Shown here piece after piece: positions 9,003 to 17,030 of a stretch of DNA of 64,000 bases. Within the stretch, counting starts at the first letter, position 1. Each line of letters opens with the position of its first letter. The notes beneath the pieces were generated by a model, which ran no database searches, had not been told where the DNA came from, and was given only the letters and a program-made list of their open reading frames with translations. The stretch is taken from NCBI RefSeq assembly GCF_014358015.1, contig NZ_JACONV010000004.1:62001-126000 (forward strand). Direction: 5' to 3'. Source of the stretch: Pseudomonas triticifolii. GTDB taxonomy: Bacteria; Pseudomonadota; Gammaproteobacteria; Pseudomonadales; Pseudomonadaceae. The translations under genes were made by a program, and so were the position numbers.

Positions 9003-9767
9003 TCAGTCTTGAGACTTGCTGGTGAAGGTCGCCAGCGAATCCGGTGCGCGGCCGATGACTCTGGCCGGCGTACCCGCCACCACGACCCCGGCTTCAACCG
9101 GTTTGAGCACCACAGCACCTGCGGCGACGATGGCGCGCTCACCCACCTCGATGTTGCCGAGCACTGTGGCGCCCGCGCAGATCAGTGCGCCACGGCGGAT
9201 CTTCGGGTGACGGTCCCCCGCCTCGCTGAGCGTGCTGCCCAGGGTGACGCCGTGCCAGAGGCTGACTTCGTCCTCGACGACAGCGGTTTCGCCGATCACC
9301 AGGCCGACGCCATGGTCAACGAACAGCCGTTTGCCCAGCCGTGCGGCGGGGTGAATGTCGATGGCCCAGGTGTTGGCCGCCCAGTTCTGCAGCAGGACGG
9401 CACTTTGAACATCGCCGTCGTTCCACAGGGCATGGGCGATGCGATACGCCTGCACCGCCTGAATGCCGCGAAAGGTCAGAAAAGCCGTGAGATGATCGGG
9501 ACAGGCTGGATTGACGATCACCAGATGGTCGATGTCCGCCGCTGCCGACTCGGCAATCTCGGGATGCGTTTGAAAAATGGCGCTGAACCAGCTGACCAAG
9601 TCTGTCGCTGCCACGTGGACCTGCAACGGGTTGGCCAGATTGGCGGCGAGGGCGGATTCGAACGACGCATGCGTCAACAGTCGATCATGACCGTAACGAC
9701 CGAGTACCGGGTTGCGTTCGCCCAGCTGTTTTGCCTGGTCCCGCAGACGCTGCCAAAGAGCCTTCAT
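9003..9767 (-). CDS. serine O-acetyltransferase-like enzyme (CysE/EpsC type)
   Basis: The product has 254 residues. The N-terminal helical part contains DHLTAFLTFRGIQAVQAYRIAHAL. The C-terminal left-handed beta-helix has hexapeptide repeats, with IDIHPAARLGKRLFVDHGVGLVIGE and ILQNWAA just before it. This is close to CysE, which acetylates L-serine for cysteine synthesis. A second copy inside a catabolic operon is unusual, since the housekeeping cysE normally lies elsewhere. It may acetylate a serine-like catabolic intermediate or raise cysteine supply. It starts at an ATG behind GGAGG and is the first gene of the minus-strand operon, divergent from a LysR gene. Confidence 0.88.
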   Translation of the reverse strand: MKALWQRLRDQAKQLGERNPVLGRYGHDRLLTHASFESALAANLANPLQVHVAATDLVSWFSAIFQTHPEIAESAAADIDHLVIVNPACPDHLTAFLTFRGIQAVQAYRIAHALWNDGDVQSAVLLQNWAANTWAIDIHPAARLGKRLFVDHGVGLVIGETAVVEDEVSLWHGVTLGSTLSEAGDRHPKIRRGALICAGATVLGNIEVGERAIVAAGAVVLKPVEAGVVVAGTPARVIGRAPDSLATFTSKSQD

Positions 9768-9871
9768 ACGCCCTCCCTTGTGCTGATGATCGAGTATGGA
9801 CAGCGCTCTACCCTCTCAGCAATAATCCAGAAATTGAATTTATGTTGCCTTCAGCGCAACACAGGACAGCC

Positions 9872-10777
9872 ATGAGTCTGGTGCAGGATCGTCGGATCCT
9901 TTATTTCTTCGAAGCGGTGCGGCTGGGCAGCGTGCGGGCCGCGGCGGACTTCTTGAACGTCGCACCGTCAGCGGTCAGCCGCCAGATTGCGCAACTGGAA
10001 CACGAGCTGGGGTCGCCGTTACTGGAGAGGCATCGGCGTGGGGTCAAGCCCACCGAAGCGGGTGACAAGGTGCTGGCCTACTACCGACAGCGGCTGACTC
10101 AGCAGGAAGTCTTGCTGGACTCGATCCAGGCACTGCGCGGCCTGCACAGCGGCTCGGTGACGCTGGTGTCCGGGGAAGGTTTTCTGGAAAGCCTGGCGCA
10201 GCCGCTGGCGAAGTTTTCGGCGCTGTACCCGCGAATCGAGTTGATCGTGAACGTCTGCGGCAGCAACGAGGTGATTCGCCAGGTGGTGGAGGACGAAGCG
10301 CATATCGGTCTGGTGTTCAACCCGGCCGCTGATCCGAAAATCCGCTCTCATGCCCATCAGCGCCAGCCGGTTTGCGTGGTCACGGCACCGGATCATCCGC
10401 TGACGCAACAAGCAGGCCCCATCGAACTCAAGACACTGGATGCCTATCGCCTGGCACTGCCGGCTGTTTCGTATGGCATCCGGCAGATTCTTCTGGAAGC
10501 CGAACACCAATTGGGCGTCACGCTGGAACCCACCCTGACCTGCAACACCTTCGCCATGCTCAAGCATTTCGCCATGCAGGGCGGTGTCACGCTGCTGCCA
10601 ACCTTTGTCGTGGAAGAGGAAATCAAGAGCGGGAAATTGCGCGCCCTGCCGTTGCAGAACGAGGTGTTCAGCAGTCCGCAAACGCACCTGATCAGCCGAC
10701 TGGGCCGACAGCTCAGCGTGGGGGCCAATCGGCTGATGGGCATGTTGCTGCAGGACATGGCGGCGTTCAGGAACTGA
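9872..10777 (+). CDS. LysR-family transcriptional regulator
   Basis: This 301-residue regulator starts at the ATG at 9872, preceded by AGGA. A longer frame upstream overlaps the serine acetyltransferase start and adds no conserved sequence. The winged helix is at residues 5-65 (GSVRAAADFLNVAPSAVSRQ). The effector domain has GEGFLESLAQPLAKFSALYP and ALPAVSYGIRQ. It is divergent from the operon at 9767-4502 with 104 bases between starts, so it is the likely regulator of that operon. Confidence 0.9.
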   Translation: MSLVQDRRILYFFEAVRLGSVRAAADFLNVAPSAVSRQIAQLEHELGSPLLERHRRGVKPTEAGDKVLAYYRQRLTQQEVLLDSIQALRGLHSGSVTLVSGEGFLESLAQPLAKFSALYPRIELIVNVCGSNEVIRQVVEDEAHIGLVFNPAADPKIRSHAHQRQPVCVVTAPDHPLTQQAGPIELKTLDAYRLALPAVSYGIRQILLEAEHQLGVTLEPTLTCNTFAMLKHFAMQGGVTLLPTFVVEEEIKSGKLRALPLQNEVFSSPQTHLISRLGRQLSVGANRLMGMLLQDMAAFRN

Positions 10778-10808
10778 GCAGGAATGTGCGCTGCAAACAC
10801 CGGGCGTC

Positions 10809-10836
10809 GTGGGAGCGAGCTTGCTCGCGAAAGCGG
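10809..10836 (+). repeat. REP sequence (GAGCTTGCTC subtype)
   Basis: A single REP starts GTGGGAGCGAGCTTGCTCGC and has an internal GCGAGC/GCTCGC palindrome. It lies in the convergent gap between a LysR gene and the racemase gene. It is a different subtype from those at 1675 and 4401. Confidence 0.75.
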
Positions 10837-10941
10837 GTTTGCAGACGCCCGACCTCTGCAGGACAGCACCGGCGGCGTGGTGAGCAAGCGCCTCCCTTAC
10901 AAAGATCAGGAAAGACCAGGCACCTGCCACACAGCGCCTGA

Positions 10942-11673
10942 TTACCGGCTCAAATACTCGAAGCGCCCCTTGAACGGCTTGCTGATCGGGTCGGCCAGGT
11001 CGCCATATTTACTGGTGGTCAGCCCCAGATCCACCAGCGATTCGGCCAGTTTCACCGCGGCACTCACCCCATCGATGACCGGCAGACCCACCGCTTCGCT
11101 CAGTTGCCTGCCCAGGTCAGCCATACCACCACAGCCCAGCACGATAGCGCCCGCGCCTTCTTCATCGCGTGCCTGGCGCGCCTGCTCGGCCATGCGTTCG
11201 ACCAGTTCCGGGCCGCTTTCTTCCAGCGCCAATACCGGCAAATCGATACAACGCACCGACGTGCACAACCCGCTGAACCCATAACGCTGCAGCAGATGCT
11301 CGGCGATGATCCGGGTGCGGGTCAGGGTCGTGACCACGGCAAAGCGTGTGGAGATCAGGCTTGCCATGTGAAAGGCGGCCTCGGCGATACCGATCACCGG
11401 TGCGCTCGCCGCCTCACGCGCGGCCAGCAAACCAGGATCGCCAAAACAGGCAATGATGTGCGCATCGACCTGCTGCTCACGGCCTTTACGCACTTCTTCC
11501 AGCACGCCCAGGGTCGCAATCGCTTCATCGAAATGCCCTTCGATGGACACCGGACCATCGGCCGGCGTGCAGGCAAGGATGTGCGTGCCGGGCCGCGCAA
11601 CGGCTTCGGCTGCAAAGCCCATCTTGCGGGTCATCGCTTCGCTGGTGTTGGGATTGATCAGTTGGATACGCAC
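10942..11673 (-). CDS. Asp/Glu/hydantoin racemase family protein (hydantoin or allantoin racemase)
   Basis: Cofactor-independent racemase of 243 residues. It begins with the family signature RIQLINPNTSEAMTRKM. The two catalytic cysteine regions are visible: CFGDPG in the first half and LGCGGMADL in the second. I place the start at GTG 11673 because GGAGG lies 4 bases upstream; the longer upstream frame overlaps the GntR gene. It is cotranscribed with the GntR gene and next to a nucleobase/hydantoin transporter. This points to racemising a 5-substituted hydantoin or allantoin. No hydantoinase or allantoinase gene is in the window. Confidence 0.88.
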   Translation of the reverse strand: MRIQLINPNTSEAMTRKMGFAAEAVARPGTHILACTPADGPVSIEGHFDEAIATLGVLEEVRKGREQQVDAHIIACFGDPGLLAAREAASAPVIGIAEAAFHMASLISTRFAVVTTLTRTRIIAEHLLQRYGFSGLCTSVRCIDLPVLALEESGPELVERMAEQARQARDEEGAGAIVLGCGGMADLGRQLSEAVGLPVIDGVSAAVKLAESLVDLGLTTSKYGDLADPISKPFKGRFEYLSR

Positions 11674-11683
11674 CGGGCCTCCT

Positions 11684-12403
11684 TCAGCGCCGTTTGAAAA
11701 TACTGTGGAAATCAACGGTCTCGTTGACCGGCTCATCCACGTTCAGGCTGGCACGGATGCGTCGCAGGTGCTCGGCCATCCACGTCCGCGCCTCTTCGCC
11801 CTGCCCGGCTTCCAGCAACGTCAGCAGGTCGGCGTGCTCGCCGCAGTCGCAGCCGACACTGCGCCGCGAGCCATACACCGCGACGATCAATGACGAACGG
11901 GTGGTCAAATGAGCAACCTGCTCGGTCAGCACCTGATTGCCTGCCAGCGCGCATAACTGCACATGAAAACGTGCGGACAGTTGAATGGCCTCACTGTGAC
12001 GCCCGGAGTGCTGGGCCTGGTGTTCCTGATCACAGAGCGCGCGCAACGCATCAAGACGCTGGCCGCTGACACGCAAGGCGATGGTGTCCATCAATGCAGG
12101 TTCGATCAGTTGCCGGGCACCGAGCACATCCTGCGCTTCCTGAGCCGAGGGCTGCGCGACTTCCGCACCGCGCTTTGGCCGTAAGGTCACCAGACGTTCC
12201 AGCGCCAGACGTTGCAGCACTTTGCGAATGCCCGTGCGGCTGATTTCGAAGACTTCGGCCAGCGCGTCCTCCGGCAAACGCGTACCGGGCGCGAGTCGAT
12301 GCTCGACGATGGCTTCCAGAACATGCTGATAGATCTGCTCATCGCGGCCTTTTTCATCGGCGGCGGGTGCAATAAACAGAGGTGCGCTGGAAGGTTGGGT
12401 CAT
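11684..12403 (-). CDS. GntR-family transcriptional regulator (FadR subfamily, FCD domain)
   Basis: The product has 239 residues from the ATG at 12403. The N-terminal winged helix spans about residues 20-90 ([20 protein letters not shown]), and a helical FCD effector domain follows. FCD metal-ligand-type residues include the histidines in SARFHVQLC and [11 protein letters not shown]. Its stop lies directly upstream of the racemase ribosome binding site, so the two form an operon. It is divergent from the NCS1 transporter. Shared GTAC/TCGTATAC motifs lie in its own leader and over the transporter promoter, which suggests it represses both. Confidence 0.9.
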   Translation of the reverse strand: MTQPSSAPLFIAPAADEKGRDEQIYQHVLEAIVEHRLAPGTRLPEDALAEVFEISRTGIRKVLQRLALERLVTLRPKRGAEVAQPSAQEAQDVLGARQLIEPALMDTIALRVSGQRLDALRALCDQEHQAQHSGRHSEAIQLSARFHVQLCALAGNQVLTEQVAHLTTRSSLIVAVYGSRRSVGCDCGEHADLLTLLEAGQGEEARTWMAEHLRRIRASLNVDEPVNETVDFHSIFKRR

Positions 12404-12423
12404 GGCATCACATCGCTCGCGGC

Positions 12424-12440
12424 GTACAGATCGTATACAA
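12424..12440. promoter_or_regulatory. candidate GntR operator in the GntR leader
   Basis: GTACAGATCGTATACAA at 12424-12440 lies about 21 bases before the GntR start codon. It shares GTAC and TCGTATACAA with the site at 12678, the second of only two such sites in this gap. The position fits autorepression. The assignment is inferred from repetition and position. Confidence 0.55.
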
Positions 12441-12661
12441 GAATAGTGCCCGATGATGTTCACGCTGAACAGCGCTATCTAAAAGACATCATTCATCAAA
12501 CGCTACGATTTTCAGCGAGTTTTGCACCTTAAACGCGCGAAAGCGCCCTGTTTACGTGCATACCATTCGCCATGACAGCACTGACCAACACGTCAGCTTT
12601 TCCGTTAAAAACCTCACCATGACAAGACTTTCAAGCTGATCAAGGGCAACCCAATCAGGCA

Positions 12662-12676
12662 TGGCACACGTCTTGC
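12662..12676 (+). promoter_or_regulatory. sigma-54 (RpoN) type promoter of the NCS1 transporter
   Basis: TGGCAC-N5-TTGC matches the -24/-12 consensus with exact spacing. The predicted transcription start, near 12688, is about 60 bases before the ATG at 12750. Sigma-54 promoters commonly serve nitrogen-source uptake genes under NtrC, which fits a nucleobase/hydantoin transporter. I did not find a clear NtrC site upstream. Confidence 0.6.
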
Positions 12677-12677
12677 G

Positions 12678-12694
12678 TACACGATCGTATACAA
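12678..12694. promoter_or_regulatory. candidate GntR operator over the transporter start site
   Basis: GTACACGATCGTATAC at 12678-12693 is a 16-base palindrome with one mismatched pair. It begins one base after the sigma-54 -12 element and would cover the transcription start, a good place for a repressor. Its TCGTATACAA half is repeated in the GntR leader at 12431-12440. Confidence 0.6.
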
Positions 12695-12749
12695 AAAAAT
12701 CAACGATCGTACCCCGATCCCGTCACGAATCAGCGAGGGAGTAACGCAC

Positions 12750-14201
12750 ATGACAGACCAACGCCCGGCCGGATACAGTCCGCGCCTGCACAACCATGAT
12801 TTGGGACCGGTCCCGCAAAAGTGGACCTGGTACAACATTCTGGCGTTCTGGATGAGCGACGTGCACAGCGTCGGCGGTTACGTCTTCGCGGCCAGCCTGT
12901 TCGCCCTTGGTCTGGCCAGCTGGCAAGTGCTGATCGCGCTGCTGGTCGGCATCTGCATCATTCAGGTCATCGCCAACCTGGTCGCCAAACCCAGTCAGCA
13001 AGCGGCGGTGCCCTACCCGGTCATCTGCCGCCTGGCGTTCGGCGTGTTCGGGGCCAACATTCCGGCCATCATTCGCGGGCTTATTGCCGTGGCGTGGTAC
13101 GGCATTCAAACCTACCTGGCGTCCAGTGCACTGGTAATCGTGGTGCTGCGGTTCTTCCCGGAACTGGCGACCTATCAAAGCGTGACCTTTCTCGGTCTGT
13201 CCTGGCTGGGCTGGTTCGGCTTTCTCGCGCTCTGGGTGGTTCAGGCCGCAGTGTTCTGGACCGGCATGGAGTCGATCAGACGCTTCATCGACTGGGCCGG
13301 CCCCGCCGTGTACGCCGTGATGTTCACCCTGGCAGGCTGGATCGTCTGGCGCGCGGGGTGGGATAACATCAGCTTCACGCTGGCCGAGAAAGAACTGTCG
13401 GGTTGGGCGGCGTTTGGTCAGGTGGTCATGGCCATTGCGCTGGTGGTCTCGTACTTTTCAGGACCGACGCTGAATTTCGGTGATTTCAGCCGCTACTGCC
13501 GCAGCATGGCGGACGTGCGCCGTGGCAACTTCTGGGGCCTGCCGGTGAATTTTCTGGCGTTCTCGCTGGTGACCGTGGTGATCGTGTCAGGCACGCTGCC
13601 CATCTTCGGTGAAATGATTCACGACCCGATTGCCACCGTAGCCCGCATCGACAACACGACGGCCGTACTGCTGGGCGCGTTCACCTTCGTCACTGCAACC
13701 ATTGGCATCAACATCGTCGCCAACTTCGTGTCCCCGGCCTTCGATTTCGCCAACGTGGCACCGAGCCGCATCAGCTGGCGCGCAGGCGGCATGATCGCCG
13801 CCGTAGCATCCATCTTCATCACGCCCTGGAACCTGTTCAACAACCCCGAGGTGATCCACTACACCCTGGACGTACTTGCCGCCTGCATCGGCCCGCTGTT
13901 CGGCATTCTGTTGGTGGACTACTACGTGATCAAGAAACAGCAGATCGACGTCGACGCCCTGTTCAACGACACCCCGAGCGGTCGCTACTGGTACACCAAC
14001 GGCGTTAACTGGGTCGCCGTAAAAGCGCTGCTGCTGACCGCGCTGGTCGGGCTGTGCTTCACCTTCATTCCGTGGTTCAAGCCCATCGCCAATTTCGCCT
14101 GGTTCACCGGCTGTATTCTGGGCGGCGTACTGTATTACGGGCTGACCAAAGGCTCGCCAGTCCAGGCCGCCAACATGGCACCGACGGCCAGCCACGGCTG
14201 A
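12750..14201 (+). CDS. NCS1 family nucleobase/hydantoin/allantoin:cation symporter
   Basis: This 483-residue inner-membrane transporter has about twelve predicted membrane segments. The N-terminal NHDLGPVPQKWTWYNILAFWMSD and IRGLIAVAWYGIQTYLA are hallmark NCS1 motifs; other signatures are SGPTLNFGDFSRY and FVSPAFDFANVAPSRISW. Family members bring in hydantoins, allantoin, uracil or related compounds with sodium or protons. The neighbouring racemase points to a hydantoin or allantoin. A sigma-54-type promoter and a palindromic operator lie directly upstream, suggesting induction by substrate under nitrogen limitation. Confidence 0.93.
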   Translation: MTDQRPAGYSPRLHNHDLGPVPQKWTWYNILAFWMSDVHSVGGYVFAASLFALGLASWQVLIALLVGICIIQVIANLVAKPSQQAAVPYPVICRLAFGVFGANIPAIIRGLIAVAWYGIQTYLASSALVIVVLRFFPELATYQSVTFLGLSWLGWFGFLALWVVQAAVFWTGMESIRRFIDWAGPAVYAVMFTLAGWIVWRAGWDNISFTLAEKELSGWAAFGQVVMAIALVVSYFSGPTLNFGDFSRYCRSMADVRRGNFWGLPVNFLAFSLVTVVIVSGTLPIFGEMIHDPIATVARIDNTTAVLLGAFTFVTATIGINIVANFVSPAFDFANVAPSRISWRAGGMIAAVASIFITPWNLFNNPEVIHYTLDVLAACIGPLFGILLVDYYVIKKQQIDVDALFNDTPSGRYWYTNGVNWVAVKALLLTALVGLCFTFIPWFKPIANFAWFTGCILGGVLYYGLTKGSPVQAANMAPTASHG

Positions 14202-14222
14202 TCAAGGTTTCGCCCATCACTG

Positions 14223-14256
14223 ACAATGCCTGGCTTGCCCAGGCATTGTGCTTTTC
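14223..14256. terminator. bidirectional terminator between the NCS1 and OprD genes
   Basis: A perfect 11-base stem, ACAATGCCTGG at 14223-14233 and CCAGGCATTGT at 14239-14249, with a 5-base loop is followed by GCTTTTCT. It lies between two convergent genes. Confidence 0.8.
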
Positions 14257-14272
14257 TGGACAGGTTTTCTTC

Positions 14273-15529
14273 TTACCAGAGTGCGATGTCGTAAGTCAGG
14301 TAAAGCCGATTGCTGTCGCGCCCTCGGGCGAAATCGGATCGATACACGTAGTTACGCAGTTTGATACCCAGCCCCTTGAAGGCACCGCCTTGCAAGACGT
14401 AGGCAATCTCGGCATCACGCTCCCACTCACGCAACTGTGCCGGGCCTGACTTCTCGTTGTCGCCCCGCAGGTAGCGGGTGGAAAACGTCAGCCCCGGCGC
14501 ACCGAGACGGGCGAAATCGTAGCCATAGCTGACCATCCAGGTTTTCTCGTCTTCCTCAATGAACTTGCCGATGCCGACGTTACTGAACGAATACACCGTC
14601 GCACCGCTTATATAAGGAAGGCCTGCATCGCCGCTCAGCACCTGATAACCCGCCCCGACGCTGTGCCCCGAGAACGCGTAGGTCAACTGACCGCTGAGCA
14701 TGTCATTGTCGATCTTGCCGCCGCGCGCAGCGCCCGCATCGACGCTGTGAAAATAGCGCAGATCACTGGTGAGCACGCCTGAACCCAGCTTCAGATCATG
14801 CTGAATGGACGCAAACTGCTGACGATAGAACTCCTCCAGCTCACCGTAGAAATAGCTCAGACGAATCGTCTTGCCGAGCCGGTAATCGCCCCCGACATAA
14901 GAAAAGTCAGAGCCCTTGCCGCTGAAGCCATCCGGGATAATCGAGCGGCTGTCCGAGGAGTCGCGCAACTTGAATTGATCGAGCCGCCCGCCTGTCAGCG
15001 TCAGATTTTCGATGTCCGTGCTGGTGAACTGTGCTCCCTGATAGACCTGCGGCAACAGCCGGGCATCGTTGTAGACCAGCACCGGTGTCTTGGGCAGCAA
15101 CGAACCATACTTCACCGTGGTTTTGGCCAGACGCACCTTGGCAGCGGCCCCCAGACTCGAAAATTCGTCGGCCGCCCGCCCATCGCTGTGGACCGGCAAC
15201 AAGCCCGTGCCGCTGCGCCCCTTACCGGAATCCAGCTTGATCCCCAACAAACCCGAAGCATCGAAGCCAAAACCCAGCATGCCTTGGGTAAACCCGGATT
15301 GATAATCCAGCAGCAGCCCTTGCGCCCACTCGGTGCGCTCGCTCTTGGCCGTCGCTGCCGCGCGGGCACTCAGGCCGTGTTCGTCACGAAAGTTTTCGTT
15401 GAAGTACACATTGCGCAGTTGCAGTTTCAATTTGCTGTCTTCGATGAAGCCGTCTGCGCTGACCCAGGGGGCAACACTCAACAGCAGTGAGGGCAAGGCT
15501 GCGCGTTGGAAAAATGTGTTCATGCTCAT
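14273..15529 (-). CDS. OprD-family outer-membrane porin
   Basis: This 418-residue outer-membrane channel has an N-terminal signal peptide cut near SADGFIEDSK. It begins with the OprD-type start FIEDSKLKLQLRNVYFNENF and ends in the aromatic residue of LTYDIALW, as outer-membrane barrels do. OprD/OpdK proteins let particular amino acids or carboxylates through. Next to a CitMHS carrier, DctA and a GalD-like tautomerase, it is probably a di- or tricarboxylate channel in the manner of OpdH; that is inference from context. Confidence 0.92.
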   Translation of the reverse strand: MSMNTFFQRAALPSLLLSVAPWVSADGFIEDSKLKLQLRNVYFNENFRDEHGLSARAAATAKSERTEWAQGLLLDYQSGFTQGMLGFGFDASGLLGIKLDSGKGRSGTGLLPVHSDGRAADEFSSLGAAAKVRLAKTTVKYGSLLPKTPVLVYNDARLLPQVYQGAQFTSTDIENLTLTGGRLDQFKLRDSSDSRSIIPDGFSGKGSDFSYVGGDYRLGKTIRLSYFYGELEEFYRQQFASIQHDLKLGSGVLTSDLRYFHSVDAGAARGGKIDNDMLSGQLTYAFSGHSVGAGYQVLSGDAGLPYISGATVYSFSNVGIGKFIEEDEKTWMVSYGYDFARLGAPGLTFSTRYLRGDNEKSGPAQLREWERDAEIAYVLQGGAFKGLGIKLRNYVYRSDFARGRDSNRLYLTYDIALW

Positions 15530-15607
15530 GGCTCGTTCTTGTTATTGGAGGCGCAGCGATCCACCCGCCCGATAACGGGCAGGTGAAGGCATGCGAAGGG
15601 TTTTACG

Positions 15608-16912
15608 TCAGACGAACAGGGTGATCGCGCCCGTCAACAGTGCCAGCGCGGTCACCACCAGTGACGTGAGCACGGCCCATTTGAGGGTGGCTTTCTGGAA
15701 GTCGCCGATGTCACGGTCGATCATGCCCACCAGCAGCAGGGTCGAGGCCACCAGCGGGCTCATCAGATGCACCGGCTGGCCGAGAATCGAGGCCCGGGCG
15801 ATTTCCAGCGGGCTGATTCCATAGGCAGCGGCCGCGTTGGCCAGGATCGGCACAACCCCGAAGTAATACGCATCGTTGGACAGTACGAACGTCAGTGGCA
15901 TGCTGGTGATGGCGACTACCAGCGGGAACAGATGGCCCCACTCAGGCGGAATCCAGCTCACCAGGGTTTGCGCCAAGGCATCGACCATCTTGGTGCCGGA
16001 AAAGATACCGGCGAAGATACCGGCGGCAAAGACCAGCAGCACCACGGTCATGGCGTTGCCGGAGTGGGCCAGAATCCGCTCTTTCTGGATGTCCAGTTGC
16101 GGGTAGTTGATCATCAGCGCGATCACGAAACCGAGCAGAAACAGGATCGCCGAGTGCATCAGGCCCATGACCAGCGCGATCATAACCACGATGACCAGCG
16201 CCAGGTTGACGTATGCCAGCCTGGGGCGTTTGTGGGGTGTATCGCCCAGAATGGCATCGATGTAACAGCCGCCACCGCCGCTTTGCAGTTGCACATTACC
16301 AATACGCTTGCGCTCGCTGCGCCCCAGCAGAAACGCCGTGAACACCACCCAGGCCGCACCGCCGATCATGGTGGGTAGCAGCGGCACGAAATACTCGCCG
16401 GCATCCAGCCCCAGCGCGGCGATGGCCCGCGTGGCCGGTCCGCCCCAAGGCGTCATGCCACTCATGATGCTCAACGACAGCATCGAAATGATGCCCAGGA
16501 TCATCGGGTTCATGCCGATGCGCTTGTACAGCGGCAGCATGGCCGCGCAGGTGATCATGTAGGTGGTCGTACCATCCCCGTCCAGCGCCACGGTCAGTGA
16601 CAGCAGCGCAGTCCCGACGGCGATTTTCATCGGATCGCCGTTGACGCGCTTGAGGATTTTACGAATCAACGGGTCGAACAGACCGGCATCGATCATCAAT
16701 CCGAAAAACAGAATCGCGAACAGCAGCAGCGCGGCGGACGGTGCGACCATTTTCAGGCCGTCGAGCATCATCTTGCCGGTGGTGCCGCCAAAGCCGCCAA
16801 TGAGCGCGAAGAGCACCGGCACCAGGGTCAGCGCGACGATGGGTGACAAGCGTTTGGACATGATCAGGTAGGTGAAAACCACCACCATGGCTAAGCCGAG
16901 GAAGGCAAGCAT
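15608..16912 (-). CDS. CitMHS family citrate/tricarboxylate transporter
   Basis: This 434-residue inner-membrane protein has about twelve membrane segments. Visible signatures are GFGGTTGKMMLDGLKMVAPS, ALDGDGTTTYMITCAAMLPL, MSGMTPWGGPATRAIAALGL and the C-terminal FVLSNDAYYFGVVPILA. They match the CitM/CitH family, which takes up citrate, often with Mg2+ or Ca2+, or related tricarboxylates. It lies between the porin and DctA in the same orientation. Together with the tautomerase this suggests uptake of citrate, aconitate or a related acid. Confidence 0.92.
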   Translation of the reverse strand: MLAFLGLAMVVVFTYLIMSKRLSPIVALTLVPVLFALIGGFGGTTGKMMLDGLKMVAPSAALLLFAILFFGLMIDAGLFDPLIRKILKRVNGDPMKIAVGTALLSLTVALDGDGTTTYMITCAAMLPLYKRIGMNPMILGIISMLSLSIMSGMTPWGGPATRAIAALGLDAGEYFVPLLPTMIGGAAWVVFTAFLLGRSERKRIGNVQLQSGGGGCYIDAILGDTPHKRPRLAYVNLALVIVVMIALVMGLMHSAILFLLGFVIALMINYPQLDIQKERILAHSGNAMTVVLLVFAAGIFAGIFSGTKMVDALAQTLVSWIPPEWGHLFPLVVAITSMPLTFVLSNDAYYFGVVPILANAAAAYGISPLEIARASILGQPVHLMSPLVASTLLLVGMIDRDIGDFQKATLKWAVLTSLVVTALALLTGAITLFV

Positions 16913-17030
16913 CGGGACATTCTCTTCTTGTTATGGATGAACGACGCGCACGGCAAGGCCTGCCGGGTCTCGCGATGGCGAGGCCCGAAGGCGAATAATA
17001 CGTGTCGGCCGAAGGTTTTTTACGACTGGA

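Larger units (their letters stand above)
12404..12749. other. divergent control region between the GntR and NCS1 genes
   Basis: This 346-base gap has no gene. It holds a TCGTATACAA element at 12431-12440, a sigma-54-type promoter at 12662-12676 and a palindromic element at 12678-12693. A third copy of the ACGATCGT core lies at 12703-12710. GAGGGAG ahead of 12750 is the transporter's ribosome binding site. Confidence 0.65.
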
